Of a stretch of 64,000 nt of DNA, positions 43,957-51,379 are shown in pieces. Source of the stretch: Burkholderiales bacterium (lineage in GTDB: Bacteria; Pseudomonadota; Gammaproteobacteria; Burkholderiales; Burkholderiaceae_C). The notes below the pieces were generated by a model. It worked only from the letters and a program-made list of their open reading frames with translations. It had not been told where the DNA came from and did no database searches. Location: contig JADJDV010000006.1 in assembly GCA_016702555.1 (NCBI GenBank), positions 434,001 through 498,000 of the forward strand, given 5' to 3'. How positions within the stretch are numbered: the stretch's first letter is position 1; each line of letters opens with the position of its first letter. The position numbers were made by a program, and so were the translations under genes.

Positions 43957-44057
43957 CTCCCCTGTGGCGCTGACGCGCCTTCCCCCTGAGGGGGACGATG
44001 CCAGTGGCCGGGCCAAGCCCGTTCCACGGCATCCCAGAATGGCCTGCTCCGCGGCCG
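43957..44057 (+). repeat. Dispersed intergenic repeat, copy C
   Basis: Same order as copy B at 27953-28058: CTCCCCTGTGGCGCT, GCGCCTTCCCCCTGAG, GGGGGACGATGCCAGTGG, CCGGGCCAAGCCCG, TTCCACGGC and TGGCCTGCTCCGCGGCC. Located between rnk and pyrC. Confidence 0.7.
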
Positions 44058-44133
44058 CTTGAATTGAGAAAGCCATCGGCCTGCGGCGATGGCTTTGTCG
44101 TAAGGGGCGCTGCGCCGGTGGGACAATCTGTGC

Positions 44134-45180
44134 ATGAGCAATGCACCGCAAACCCTCGCCCTCACGCGCCCAGACGACTGGCACCTGCACGTGCGCGACG
44201 GCGCCGCGCTGACCTCGGTGGTGCCGCACACGGCGGCCCAGTTCGCGCGGGCGATCATCATGCCCAACCTGCGTCCACCGGTGACCACGGCGGCGCAGGC
44301 GCTGGATTACAAGCAGCGCATCCTGGCCGCGGTGCCGGCCGGCGTGGCCTTCGAGCCGCTGATGACGCTGTACCTGACCGACAACACGCCGCCCGATGAG
44401 ATCGCGCGCGCGGCTGAGGCCGGCATCGTCGCGCTCAAGCTGTACCCGGCCGGCGCCACCACCAATAGCGACGCCGGCGTCACCGACGTGCGCAAGACGT
44501 ACAAGACGCTCGAAGCCATGCAGCGCGCCGGCCTCAAGCTGCTGGTGCACGGCGAGGTGACCGATGCCGACATCGACCTGTTCGACCGCGAGGCCGTGTT
44601 CATCGACCGCGTGATGATCCCGCTGCGGCGCGATTTCCCTGAACTGAAGGTGGTGTTCGAGCACATCACCACGCGCGAGGCCGCGCACTACGTCGCCAGC
44701 GCCGATGTGCACACGGCGGCCACCATCACCGCGCACCACCTGCTCTACAACCGAAACGCCATTTTTCAGGGCGGCATCCGCCCGCACTACTACTGCCTGC
44801 CGGTCTTGAAGCGCGAACTGCACCGCCAGGCGCTGGTGCAGGCGGCCACCAGCGGCAGCCCGAAGTTCTTTCTTGGTACCGACTCGGCGCCGCACCCCGC
44901 GCAGCTGAAAGAGCACGCCAGCGGTTGTGCCGGCTGCTACACCGCGCTGAGTGCGCTGGAGCTGTACGCCGAGGCCTTCGAGGCGGCCGGTGCGCTGGAC
45001 AAGCTGGAAGGTTTTGCGTCGTTCCATGGCGCCGACTTCTATGGCTTGCCGAGGAACGGCGGGCGCATCACGCTTCGCAAAGAGGACTGGACGCTGCCGG
45101 AGGAGGTGGCCTTTGGGGAGGCGGTGGTGAAGCCGTTGCGGGCTGGGGAAGCGCTCCGATGGAAGCTTGTGTCGAGCTGA
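44134..45180 (+). CDS. pyrC: Dihydroorotase PyrC
   Basis: 348-residue type II dihydroorotase of pyrimidine synthesis, making dihydroorotate from carbamoyl-aspartate. [10 protein letters not shown] carries the HxH zinc ligands, [12 protein letters not shown] the carboxylated lysine, VFEHITT a zinc histidine, and GTDSAPH the catalytic aspartate. The length is normal. The 3' end is duplicated in decayed form at 45878-46177, with hicAB between. Confidence 0.94.
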   Translation: MSNAPQTLALTRPDDWHLHVRDGAALTSVVPHTAAQFARAIIMPNLRPPVTTAAQALDYKQRILAAVPAGVAFEPLMTLYLTDNTPPDEIARAAEAGIVALKLYPAGATTNSDAGVTDVRKTYKTLEAMQRAGLKLLVHGEVTDADIDLFDREAVFIDRVMIPLRRDFPELKVVFEHITTREAAHYVASADVHTAATITAHHLLYNRNAIFQGGIRPHYYCLPVLKRELHRQALVQAATSGSPKFFLGTDSAPHPAQLKEHASGCAGCYTALSALELYAEAFEAAGALDKLEGFASFHGADFYGLPRNGGRITLRKEDWTLPEEVAFGEAVVKPLRAGEALRWKLVSS

Positions 45181-45204
45181 TACCATCACAAGGCTGCCGG
45201 TCTT

Positions 45205-45248
45205 GATTGCATAAAACGATTGCATGAACGCGCCAATCAGCCTATCAT
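45205..45248 (+). promoter_or_regulatory. hicAB promoter with direct-repeat operator
   Basis: TTGCAT (45220-45225) and TATCAT (45243-45248) form a sigma-70 type promoter with a 17-base spacer. GATTGCATAAA (45205-45215) and GATTGCATGAA (45218-45228) are direct repeats over the -35 region, a good site for HicB binding. The predicted transcript start is only a few bases before the hicA ATG. Confidence 0.55.
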
Positions 45249-45255
45249 TGCAATC

Positions 45256-45510
45256 ATGAACAGCAAGCATCAGAAGACGCTGCAAGCGATCTTCACCAAG
45301 CCCACGCTGGGCACGTTGCCGTTCAGTGACATCGAGAAGCTGCTGCTGGCAGTTGGCTGCGCGCTGACGGAAGGCCAAGGCTCGCGAGTCCGGTTCGACA
45401 AGGATGATCTGGCATTTCTGTGCCATCGGCCGCACCCGGGCAAGGAAGCCAGGCGCTATCAGGTTGAACAGGCGCGCGAATTCCTGCAGAAACTGAAGAT
45501 CACGCCATGA
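45256..45510 (+). CDS. hicA: HicA-like toxin
   Basis: 84-residue type II toxin of the HicA family (double-stranded RNA-binding-like mRNA interferase). The FSDIEKLLLAVGCALTEGQG part and RVRFDKDDLAFLCHRPHPGK containing the family histidine are present. ATG 45256 follows the predicted -10 by seven bases and no Shine-Dalgarno is visible, so the transcript may be leaderless. Its stop overlaps hicB by 4 bases. Confidence 0.85.
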   Translation: MNSKHQKTLQAIFTKPTLGTLPFSDIEKLLLAVGCALTEGQGSRVRFDKDDLAFLCHRPHPGKEARRYQVEQAREFLQKLKITP

Positions 45511-45839
45511 GCAAGATGACGCACAGGGGCTATACCGCCCACATCGAATACGACGACCGCGATGCGATCTTCGTCGGCCGCGTGCTGGGCATCGACGACA
45601 TCATCGGCTTTCATGCCGACAGCGTCGCCGCGCTACGCAGCGCCTTCGAGGAAGCCGTTGATGATTACCTCACGACGTGCGCGATACTCGGCAAGCACCC
45701 GCAAAGCGCCGCCAGCGGCCGCATGATGCTGCGGGTGTCGCCGGAAGTGCATCGCGCATCGCTCATCGCCGCGCAGGCCGAAGGCAAGAGCCTGAACCAA
45801 TGGGCCGAGCAAGTGCTGCAAGCTGCGGCCCACGGATGA
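45507..45839 (+). CDS. hicB: HicB-like antitoxin
   Basis: 110-residue antitoxin. The N-terminal partial RNase H-like fold has [20 protein letters not shown] and [20 protein letters not shown]; the C-terminal part ([20 protein letters not shown] onward) is a ribbon-helix-helix DNA-binding domain. It neutralises HicA and represses the promoter at 45205-45248. It is located just before the pyrC fragment. Confidence 0.87.
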   Translation: MSKMTHRGYTAHIEYDDRDAIFVGRVLGIDDIIGFHADSVAALRSAFEEAVDDYLTTCAILGKHPQSAASGRMMLRVSPEVHRASLIAAQAEGKSLNQWAEQVLQAAAHG

Positions 45840-45877
45840 GCACACACCCGTGACCGCCGACACCCCACCCCGCATCG

Positions 45878-46177
45878 TTGCCGACCACGCCCTGCACCCC
45901 GCGTACCTGAAGGAACACGCCAGCGGCTGCGCCGGCTGCTACACGCCACTCTCGGCGCTGGAGCTGTACGCCCAAGCCTTCGAGGCCGCCGGCCCGCTGA
46001 ACAGGCTGGCGGGGTTTGCATCGTCTTTCGGAGCCGATTTCTACGGTTTCCCCAGGAACAGCAGGTGCGTCTAGCTACGGAAACAGGAGTAGGAACCGTC
46101 TCGGAGCAAGTGACGTTCGGGGAGGGGTGGTAAAGCCGTTGAGGGGTGGGAAATCCCTGAGCTGGCGACTGGATTGA
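45878..46177 (+). pseudogene. Decayed copy of the pyrC 3' end
   Basis: The sequence matches the last about 310 bases of pyrC (from 44871): [20 protein letters not shown] corresponds to [20 protein letters not shown], and [10 protein letters not shown] to [10 protein letters not shown]. After this point frame is lost by small deletions, but VTFGEG..VKPL and the final stop region (46175-46177) still align. Many third-position differences show it is not a recent copy of the local pyrC. It is placed directly after hicB. Confidence 0.8.
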
Positions 46178-46190
46178 TCTGGAGGAAATC

Positions 46191-47291
46191 ATGGCCGTAG
46201 AAATGGCACTGTGGCGCGTTGATGAAGACATGCCAAAGCGACTTGAGATGTCTGGTGCAGACCTTGAGCAAAAGCTTCAGGAACTGCTCGAAAAGGACTT
46301 GTCTATTGTCGCGCCCGAGTTGATGCTGCTCGGACGCCAAGTCACTGTCAAGCATGCGGATCGAAGCGAGTTCATCGATCTTCTCGCGATTGATCGAGCC
46401 GGCAATCTCGTGATCTTGGAATTGAAGCGCGATATCACGCGTAGGGAAGTCGTTGCCCAACTCATTGACTATGCCTCTTGGGTGGCAATACTTGACAACA
46501 GCGCGATTGCGGAGATTTTTGCGAAGCATCATCCCCTGTCCGGCGCAAGCGGCCAGTCTTTCGACGATGCCTTTAAGGCAAAGTTTGGCACCCCTCCACC
46601 AGATGAGCTCAACGGCTCGCATGAGTTGTGGGTCGTCGCAGCGGGCATCGATGCCGCCACGGAGCGCGTCATCCATTACTTGGCCGAAACGTACGGAATG
46701 CCGATCAATGCCGTATTCGTTCATTTCGTTCAGGATGGTGAGCGCGCCTACTTGGCGCGCGCTTGGCTACGCGATCCCGTACAGTCCGTGGACACAGATC
46801 GAGCTAAGCGGCAACAGGATTGGAATGGGGAGTTCTATGTGTCGTTCGGCCACGGACCGGACCGAAGCTGGGATGATGCAAGGAAGCTTGGATTCATCTC
46901 TGCAGGCGGAGGCAGTTGGTACACGCGCACCCTGGACATGCTTCAGCCGGAAGATCGGGTGTGGGTCAATGTGCCGGGGCGCGGCTACGTGGGCGTCGGC
47001 GTGGTAACCGGGTCGCCCAAACCAGTGACTGAACCGCTCCCCGGAGATACCCAGCCCCTGCGAAACTTGGCGCCGACCTTTGCATCCTCTCCACCGATGG
47101 ACCCTGCTAGCGACAAGGTCGAAAAATTCGTACCGATTCATTGGTTGCATACCGTGCCGTTGGATCAGGCGGTCAAGGAGACTGGGTTCTTCGGCAATCA
47201 AAACTCCGTCGCGAAACCAGTGTCGGATCGCTGGGCTAGGACGATCGAGCGCCTGGAAGATCGTTTCGGGCTTCAGGAGGGTGGGACATGA
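46191..47291 (+). CDS. NucS-like PD-(D/E)XK nuclease family protein
   Basis: 366-residue protein with an N-terminal PD-(D/E)XK nuclease core like NucS/DUF91: E60, D63 (EFIDLLAID) and E77-x-K79 (ILELKRD) are the expected catalytic residues. The C-terminal half (HGPDRSWDDARKLGFISAGG, then VPGRGYVGVGVVTG) is a beta-rich domain that I do not recognise with certainty. GGAGGAAATC precedes ATG 46191. The line 46321-46380 has 33 of 60 G+C. Its stop overlaps the NYN gene by 4 bases. It could be a defence or repair nuclease. Confidence 0.78.
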   Translation: MAVEMALWRVDEDMPKRLEMSGADLEQKLQELLEKDLSIVAPELMLLGRQVTVKHADRSEFIDLLAIDRAGNLVILELKRDITRREVVAQLIDYASWVAILDNSAIAEIFAKHHPLSGASGQSFDDAFKAKFGTPPPDELNGSHELWVVAAGIDAATERVIHYLAETYGMPINAVFVHFVQDGERAYLARAWLRDPVQSVDTDRAKRQQDWNGEFYVSFGHGPDRSWDDARKLGFISAGGGSWYTRTLDMLQPEDRVWVNVPGRGYVGVGVVTGSPKPVTEPLPGDTQPLRNLAPTFASSPPMDPASDKVEKFVPIHWLHTVPLDQAVKETGFFGNQNSVAKPVSDRWARTIERLEDRFGLQEGGT

Positions 47292-48097
47292 GCGAACCCA
47301 ATACCCAGCCCCGCATCGCCCTGCTCATCGACGCCGACAACGCGCCGGCCGAGTTGATCGACGAGATATTGACCGAGTTGTCCACGCTGGGCGTGATCAA
47401 CATCCGGCGCGCCTACGGCAACTGGGCCAAGTCGGCGCTGTCGGGCTGGCAGTCGCGTCTGCTCGACTTCGCCATCCGGCCGATGCAGCAGTTCGATTAC
47501 TCCAAGCGCAAGAACGCCAGCGACATGGCGATGACGGTGGACGCGATGGAGTTGCTCTACACCGAGCGGCCCGACGCCTTCGGCATCGTCTCGTCGGACG
47601 CCGACTTCACGCCGCTGGTGATGCACCTGCGTGCCAAGGGCGCGGCCGTGTACGGCTTTGGTGCGGCGCAGACGCCCATGCCGTTCGTCAACGCGTGCTC
47701 GCGCTTTCTGTACCTGGAGGCGCTGGCCGAGGCGCACGCCGAGGCCGAGGGCGCGCCGGCCGCCGAACCCCGGCGGTCGGCCGACCACGCCGCCGCGCCG
47801 GCACCCGCCCCGACCGCGCAGCGCATCCGCGTGCCGACCTCGCAATTGCGCCAGGACTCGGCGCTGATGAACCTGCTGCGCGACGCCGTGTACGCGGTGC
47901 AGGACGAATCGGGCTGGGCGCGCGTGGGCGCGGTCGGCACGCAGATCAGCAACAAGGCCTCGTTCGATCCGCGCAACTACGGCTACGCCACGCTCAGCAA
48001 GCTGCTGGCGGCAGTCGATGCCTTCGAGTGGCGCGACGAGGGCACCTCGCGCGTGTCGGTGCGCGACAAGCGCCAGCGCAAGAACAGCGCGGCGTAG
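47288..48097 (+). CDS. NYN-domain protein with C-terminal LOTUS-like domain
   Basis: 269-residue protein. The NYN (PIN-like) RNase domain has IALLIDADNAP (D15, D17), a central aspartate at D79 (NASDM) and VSSDADFTPL (D104, D106), all metal-binding positions. A proline/alanine linker leads to a C-terminal LOTUS/OST-HTH-type RNA-binding domain (RDAVYAVQDESGWARVGAVG, YGYATLSKLLAAV). It is probably an RNase or RNA-binding protein; coupled by a 4-base overlap to the NucS-like gene, although its G+C is host-like. Confidence 0.88.
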   Translation: MSEPNTQPRIALLIDADNAPAELIDEILTELSTLGVINIRRAYGNWAKSALSGWQSRLLDFAIRPMQQFDYSKRKNASDMAMTVDAMELLYTERPDAFGIVSSDADFTPLVMHLRAKGAAVYGFGAAQTPMPFVNACSRFLYLEALAEAHAEAEGAPAAEPRRSADHAAAPAPAPTAQRIRVPTSQLRQDSALMNLLRDAVYAVQDESGWARVGAVGTQISNKASFDPRNYGYATLSKLLAAVDAFEWRDEGTSRVSVRDKRQRKNSAA

Positions 48098-48106
48098 GGG
48101 CCGCCG

Positions 48107-49226
48107 CTACGCGAGCGCCTCCACGGCCTCCACGGTTACGCGCCCGCGCAGCGAGTGCGGCAGCGCCTCGGTGATGTGCACGTCCAGCATCTGGCCGATC
48201 AGGCGCGCGCCGTTCGGGCCGGCGTCGAAGTTGACGATGCGGTTGCACTCGGTGCGGCCCATCAGTTCATGCGGGTTCTTGCGCGACGGGCCTTCGACCA
48301 GAATGCGCTGCACGGTGCCGACGCGGCTGGCGCCGATGGCGCGCACGTTCTGCTCCACGGCGGCCTGCAGCTGCTGCAGGCGCCTCAGCTTCAGTTCGTG
48401 CGGCGTGTCGTCGGCCAGGTTGGCGGCCGGCGTACCGGGGCGCGGGCTGAAGATGAAGCTGAAGGAGGCGTCGTAGCCGACGTCATCGATCAGTTTCATC
48501 ATCTTGCCGAAGTCTTCCTCGGTCTCGCCCGGGAAGCCGACGATGAAGTCGCTGCTCAGGCTGATGTCGGGCCGCACCGCGCGCAGCTTGCGGATGATGC
48601 TCTTGTATTCCATGGCGGTGTAGCCGCGCTTCATCGCCATCAGGATGCGGTCGCTGCCGTGCTGCACCGGCAGGTGCAGGTGGCTGACCAGCTTGGGCAC
48701 CCGGCCATAGACATCGATCAGCCGCTGCGTGAACTCGTTCGGGTGGCTGGTGGTGTAGCGGATGCGCTCGATGCCGGGGATTTAAGGCGCTGGCGCCCTT
48801 GACGCCGGCCGGCGGCAGGTGGTCGAACTTCTCGATTTCCGGAAAGCTGATGTCGACCTGCGGGCGATCCGTCTGCTCGCGTTTGGCCAGCAGCTCGGGC
48901 AGGCGGTGCAGCGTCTGCGGGCCGAACACCAGATCGACGTAGGGCGCGCGCTGGATGATGGCCTCGCCCTCCTGGCTGGCGACGCAGCCGCCGACGCCGA
49001 TCAGCACGCCCTTCTGCTTCAGGTGCTTGACGCGGCCCAGGTCGCTGAACACCTTCTCCTGCGCCTTCTCGCGCACCGAGCAGGTGTTGAACAGGATCAG
49101 GTCGGCCGCTTCGGGGTCGTCGGTGGGCTCGTAGCCTTCGGCGGCGCCAAGCACGTCGGCCATTTTGGCCGAGTCGTACTCGTTCATCTGGCAGCCGAAG
49201 GTCTTGATGAATACTTTGCGGGGCAT
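48107..49226 (-). pseudogene. miaB: miaB with a central deletion and frameshift
   Basis: tRNA-2-methylthio-N6-isopentenyladenosine methylthiotransferase gene, broken. The first part (49226 to about 48785) gives the N-terminal domain [20 protein letters not shown] through GVKGASA with its three cysteines. At about 48781-48785 the sequence jumps to [17 protein letters not shown] in another frame, and then reads on to [12 protein letters not shown] and the TRAM end. About 80 residues are missing, including the radical-SAM CxxxCxxC cluster that should follow GASAF. As sequenced it cannot make active MiaB. A sequencing or assembly collapse would give the same picture. Confidence 0.82.
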
Positions 49227-49245
49227 GACGGGTTCGTTCACCTTC

Positions 49246-49647
49246 TTAGTTGAGGTAGGCCGGGCTGACGCGCTCCGATGGTGTAGGCGTCTGGCCGGGC
49301 AGGGCGCTGGCGGCTTCCTCGGGCGTGAGGATCCAGATCTCGCGCACCACGCCGGCCGGGTCACGCAGGTAGTTGACCAGGAAAGTGCGGCCGCGCAGCG
49401 TGCCCGACAGCGCGATCATGTTGTGTTCATTGCGCACGCGTGCGCCGGGCGCCAGCCGCTCCGGACGGCCGTCGAGCAGCACTTGGGGCGGATCGGCAAA
49501 GCCGATCTGGCCGCGCTGCACGCCGTGCGGGAACAGGCGCTGCGCCTGTGCATTGGCCGGCGCGGGGGCCAGGGTGGCGGCGGCCATCAGGCCGAACGCC
49601 AGGGCCGCGGCAAGGCGCGGCCAGGGGTTTTTCGCGCAGCGGTTCAT
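49246..49647 (-). CDS. Exported protein of unknown function
   Basis: 133-residue protein with a Sec signal peptide ([20 protein letters not shown], cleavage after NAQAQ near residue 35). The mature part is short and basic with [20 protein letters not shown] and [21 protein letters not shown] know of similar small periplasmic proteins beside miaB in Burkholderiales but no function. Located immediately upstream of the broken miaB. Confidence 0.72.
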   Translation of the reverse strand: MNRCAKNPWPRLAAALAFGLMAAATLAPAPANAQAQRLFPHGVQRGQIGFADPPQVLLDGRPERLAPGARVRNEHNMIALSGTLRGRTFLVNYLRDPAGVVREIWILTPEEAASALPGQTPTPSERVSPAYLN

Positions 49648-49761
49648 GGTATCTGTCCAGAGGCTGTTGAAAACGCGGGAAGCCGCGATTCTACGGCCGG
49701 CCTCTGAGAGCAGGGGACTTGCGCTCGACGCCAAGCGTGCTTGTTGCGATGATTCGATCCC

Positions 49762-51150
49762 ATGACCATCAGCGCCCTCGACCTGTTCAAGATCGGCATT
49801 GGCCCGTCCAGCTCGCACACCGTGGGGCCGATGCGCGCCGCCTGCGGCTTCGCCCGCCATCTGCGCGATGCCGGCCTGCTTCAGGCCGTGCGGCGCGTGC
49901 AGGTGCGGCTGTACGGCTCGCTCGCGGCCACCGGCATCGGCCACGGCACCGACCGCGCCGTGGTCGCCGGCCTGATGGGCATCGAGCCCGACCAGGCCGA
50001 CCCCGACGCCATGGCCCAGGCGGTGGACGGCGTGCAACTCGACGGCCGGCTGCCGCTGGCGGGCGGGCGTGAGCTGGCGTTTGACTGGCATCAGGACCTG
50101 AAGCTGCTGCCGGTCAACCTGCCCTGGCACCCCAACGCGCTTCGGCTGGCGGCGCACGGCGGTGGCGGCGTGGGCGATGTGCTCTACGAGAACACCTATT
50201 ACTCGGTCGGCGGCGGCTTTATCGTCGACGAGGCGCAGGCCGCGGCGGGCCAGACCGGCACCGCCGACTTGCCGCTCGAGTTGCCCTACGCCAGCGGCGA
50301 ACAGTTGCTGGCGCTGTGCCGCCAGCACGGCCTGAGCGTGGCCGAGCTGGTGCTGCGCAACGAGCGCGCCTGGCGCCCTGAGGCCGACACGCGCGCCGCG
50401 CTGCTGGCGATCTGGCAGGTGATGAAGGCCTGCGTGGCGCGCGGCCTGCGGCACGAGGGCGTACTGCCCGGCGGGCTGGAGGTGGTGCGCCGCGCGCCGG
50501 CCATGCATGCCCGGCTGAACGCGCGCGACAGCCGGCCCAACCTGATCACCCAGACCTTCTCGGCCATGGACTGGGTCAACCTGTACGCGCTGGCGGTGAA
50601 CGAGGAAAACGCCGCCGGTGGCCGCGTGGTGACGGCGCCGACCAATGGCGCTGCCGGCATCATCCCGGCGGTGCTGCACTACTTCATGGACTTCCAGCGC
50701 GGCGCCCACGACGGCGACGTGGTCGACTTCCTGCTGGCGGCCACGGCAATCGGCGTGCTGATCAAGACCAACGCCTCGATCTCTGGCGCCGAGGTCGGTT
50801 GCCAGGGCGAGGTTGGCGCCGCCTGCGCGATGGCGGCGGCGGGCCTCACGCAGGTGCTGGGCGGCACGCCCGAGCAGGTCGAGAACGCCGCCGAGATCGG
50901 CCTGGAGCACAACCTGGGGCTGACCTGCGATCCGGTCGGCGGCCTGGTGCAGGTGCCCTGCATCGAGCGCAACGCCATGGCCGCCATCAAGGCCATCAAC
51001 GCCGCGCAGCTGGCGCTGTCGGGCGACGGCACGCACATGATCAGCCTCGACGCCGCCATCCTGACGCTGCGCGAGACCGGCCGCGACATGCTCGACAAAT
51101 ACAAGGAAACCTCGCGCGGCGGGCTGGCGGTGGCCTATACCGAATGCTGA
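49762..51150 (+). CDS. sdaA: L-serine ammonia-lyase (L-serine dehydratase)
   Basis: 462-residue iron-sulfur L-serine dehydratase making pyruvate and ammonia. [13 protein letters not shown] starts the beta domain, and the alpha domain shows [19 protein letters not shown] and [18 protein letters not shown], which supply the three cluster-binding cysteines. The length is typical of the single-chain type. Divergent from the small exported protein gene. Confidence 0.94.
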   Translation: MTISALDLFKIGIGPSSSHTVGPMRAACGFARHLRDAGLLQAVRRVQVRLYGSLAATGIGHGTDRAVVAGLMGIEPDQADPDAMAQAVDGVQLDGRLPLAGGRELAFDWHQDLKLLPVNLPWHPNALRLAAHGGGGVGDVLYENTYYSVGGGFIVDEAQAAAGQTGTADLPLELPYASGEQLLALCRQHGLSVAELVLRNERAWRPEADTRAALLAIWQVMKACVARGLRHEGVLPGGLEVVRRAPAMHARLNARDSRPNLITQTFSAMDWVNLYALAVNEENAAGGRVVTAPTNGAAGIIPAVLHYFMDFQRGAHDGDVVDFLLAATAIGVLIKTNASISGAEVGCQGEVGAACAMAAAGLTQVLGGTPEQVENAAEIGLEHNLGLTCDPVGGLVQVPCIERNAMAAIKAINAAQLALSGDGTHMISLDAAILTLRETGRDMLDKYKETSRGGLAVAYTEC

Positions 51151-51379
51151 ATTGAGTGGCTCCGGTCGTGTGCGTTGGCCGGGGGGCTGCATGGTCAGGT
51201 TTCGGACTGGGTGGAAGCTGACTTTTCGCGAGCCGTTGTGGCGCTTGCGGGGGTTGGAAGCACCCGCCGGCTGGCCATCGTTCCGGATGGCGAAGCGGGT
51301 TGGTGCAAGAATGTGGGCTTCGGCTGCCTGCTGCGATTCGCGCGGTTTCTGTTAACGTTTTTAGGCCTGAATTCACAAA

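Noticed and set aside
51151..51379. Possible cobalamin riboswitch upstream of nrdJ
   Set aside because: No B12-box-like consensus or the expected paired elements could be found in the 229-base leader.
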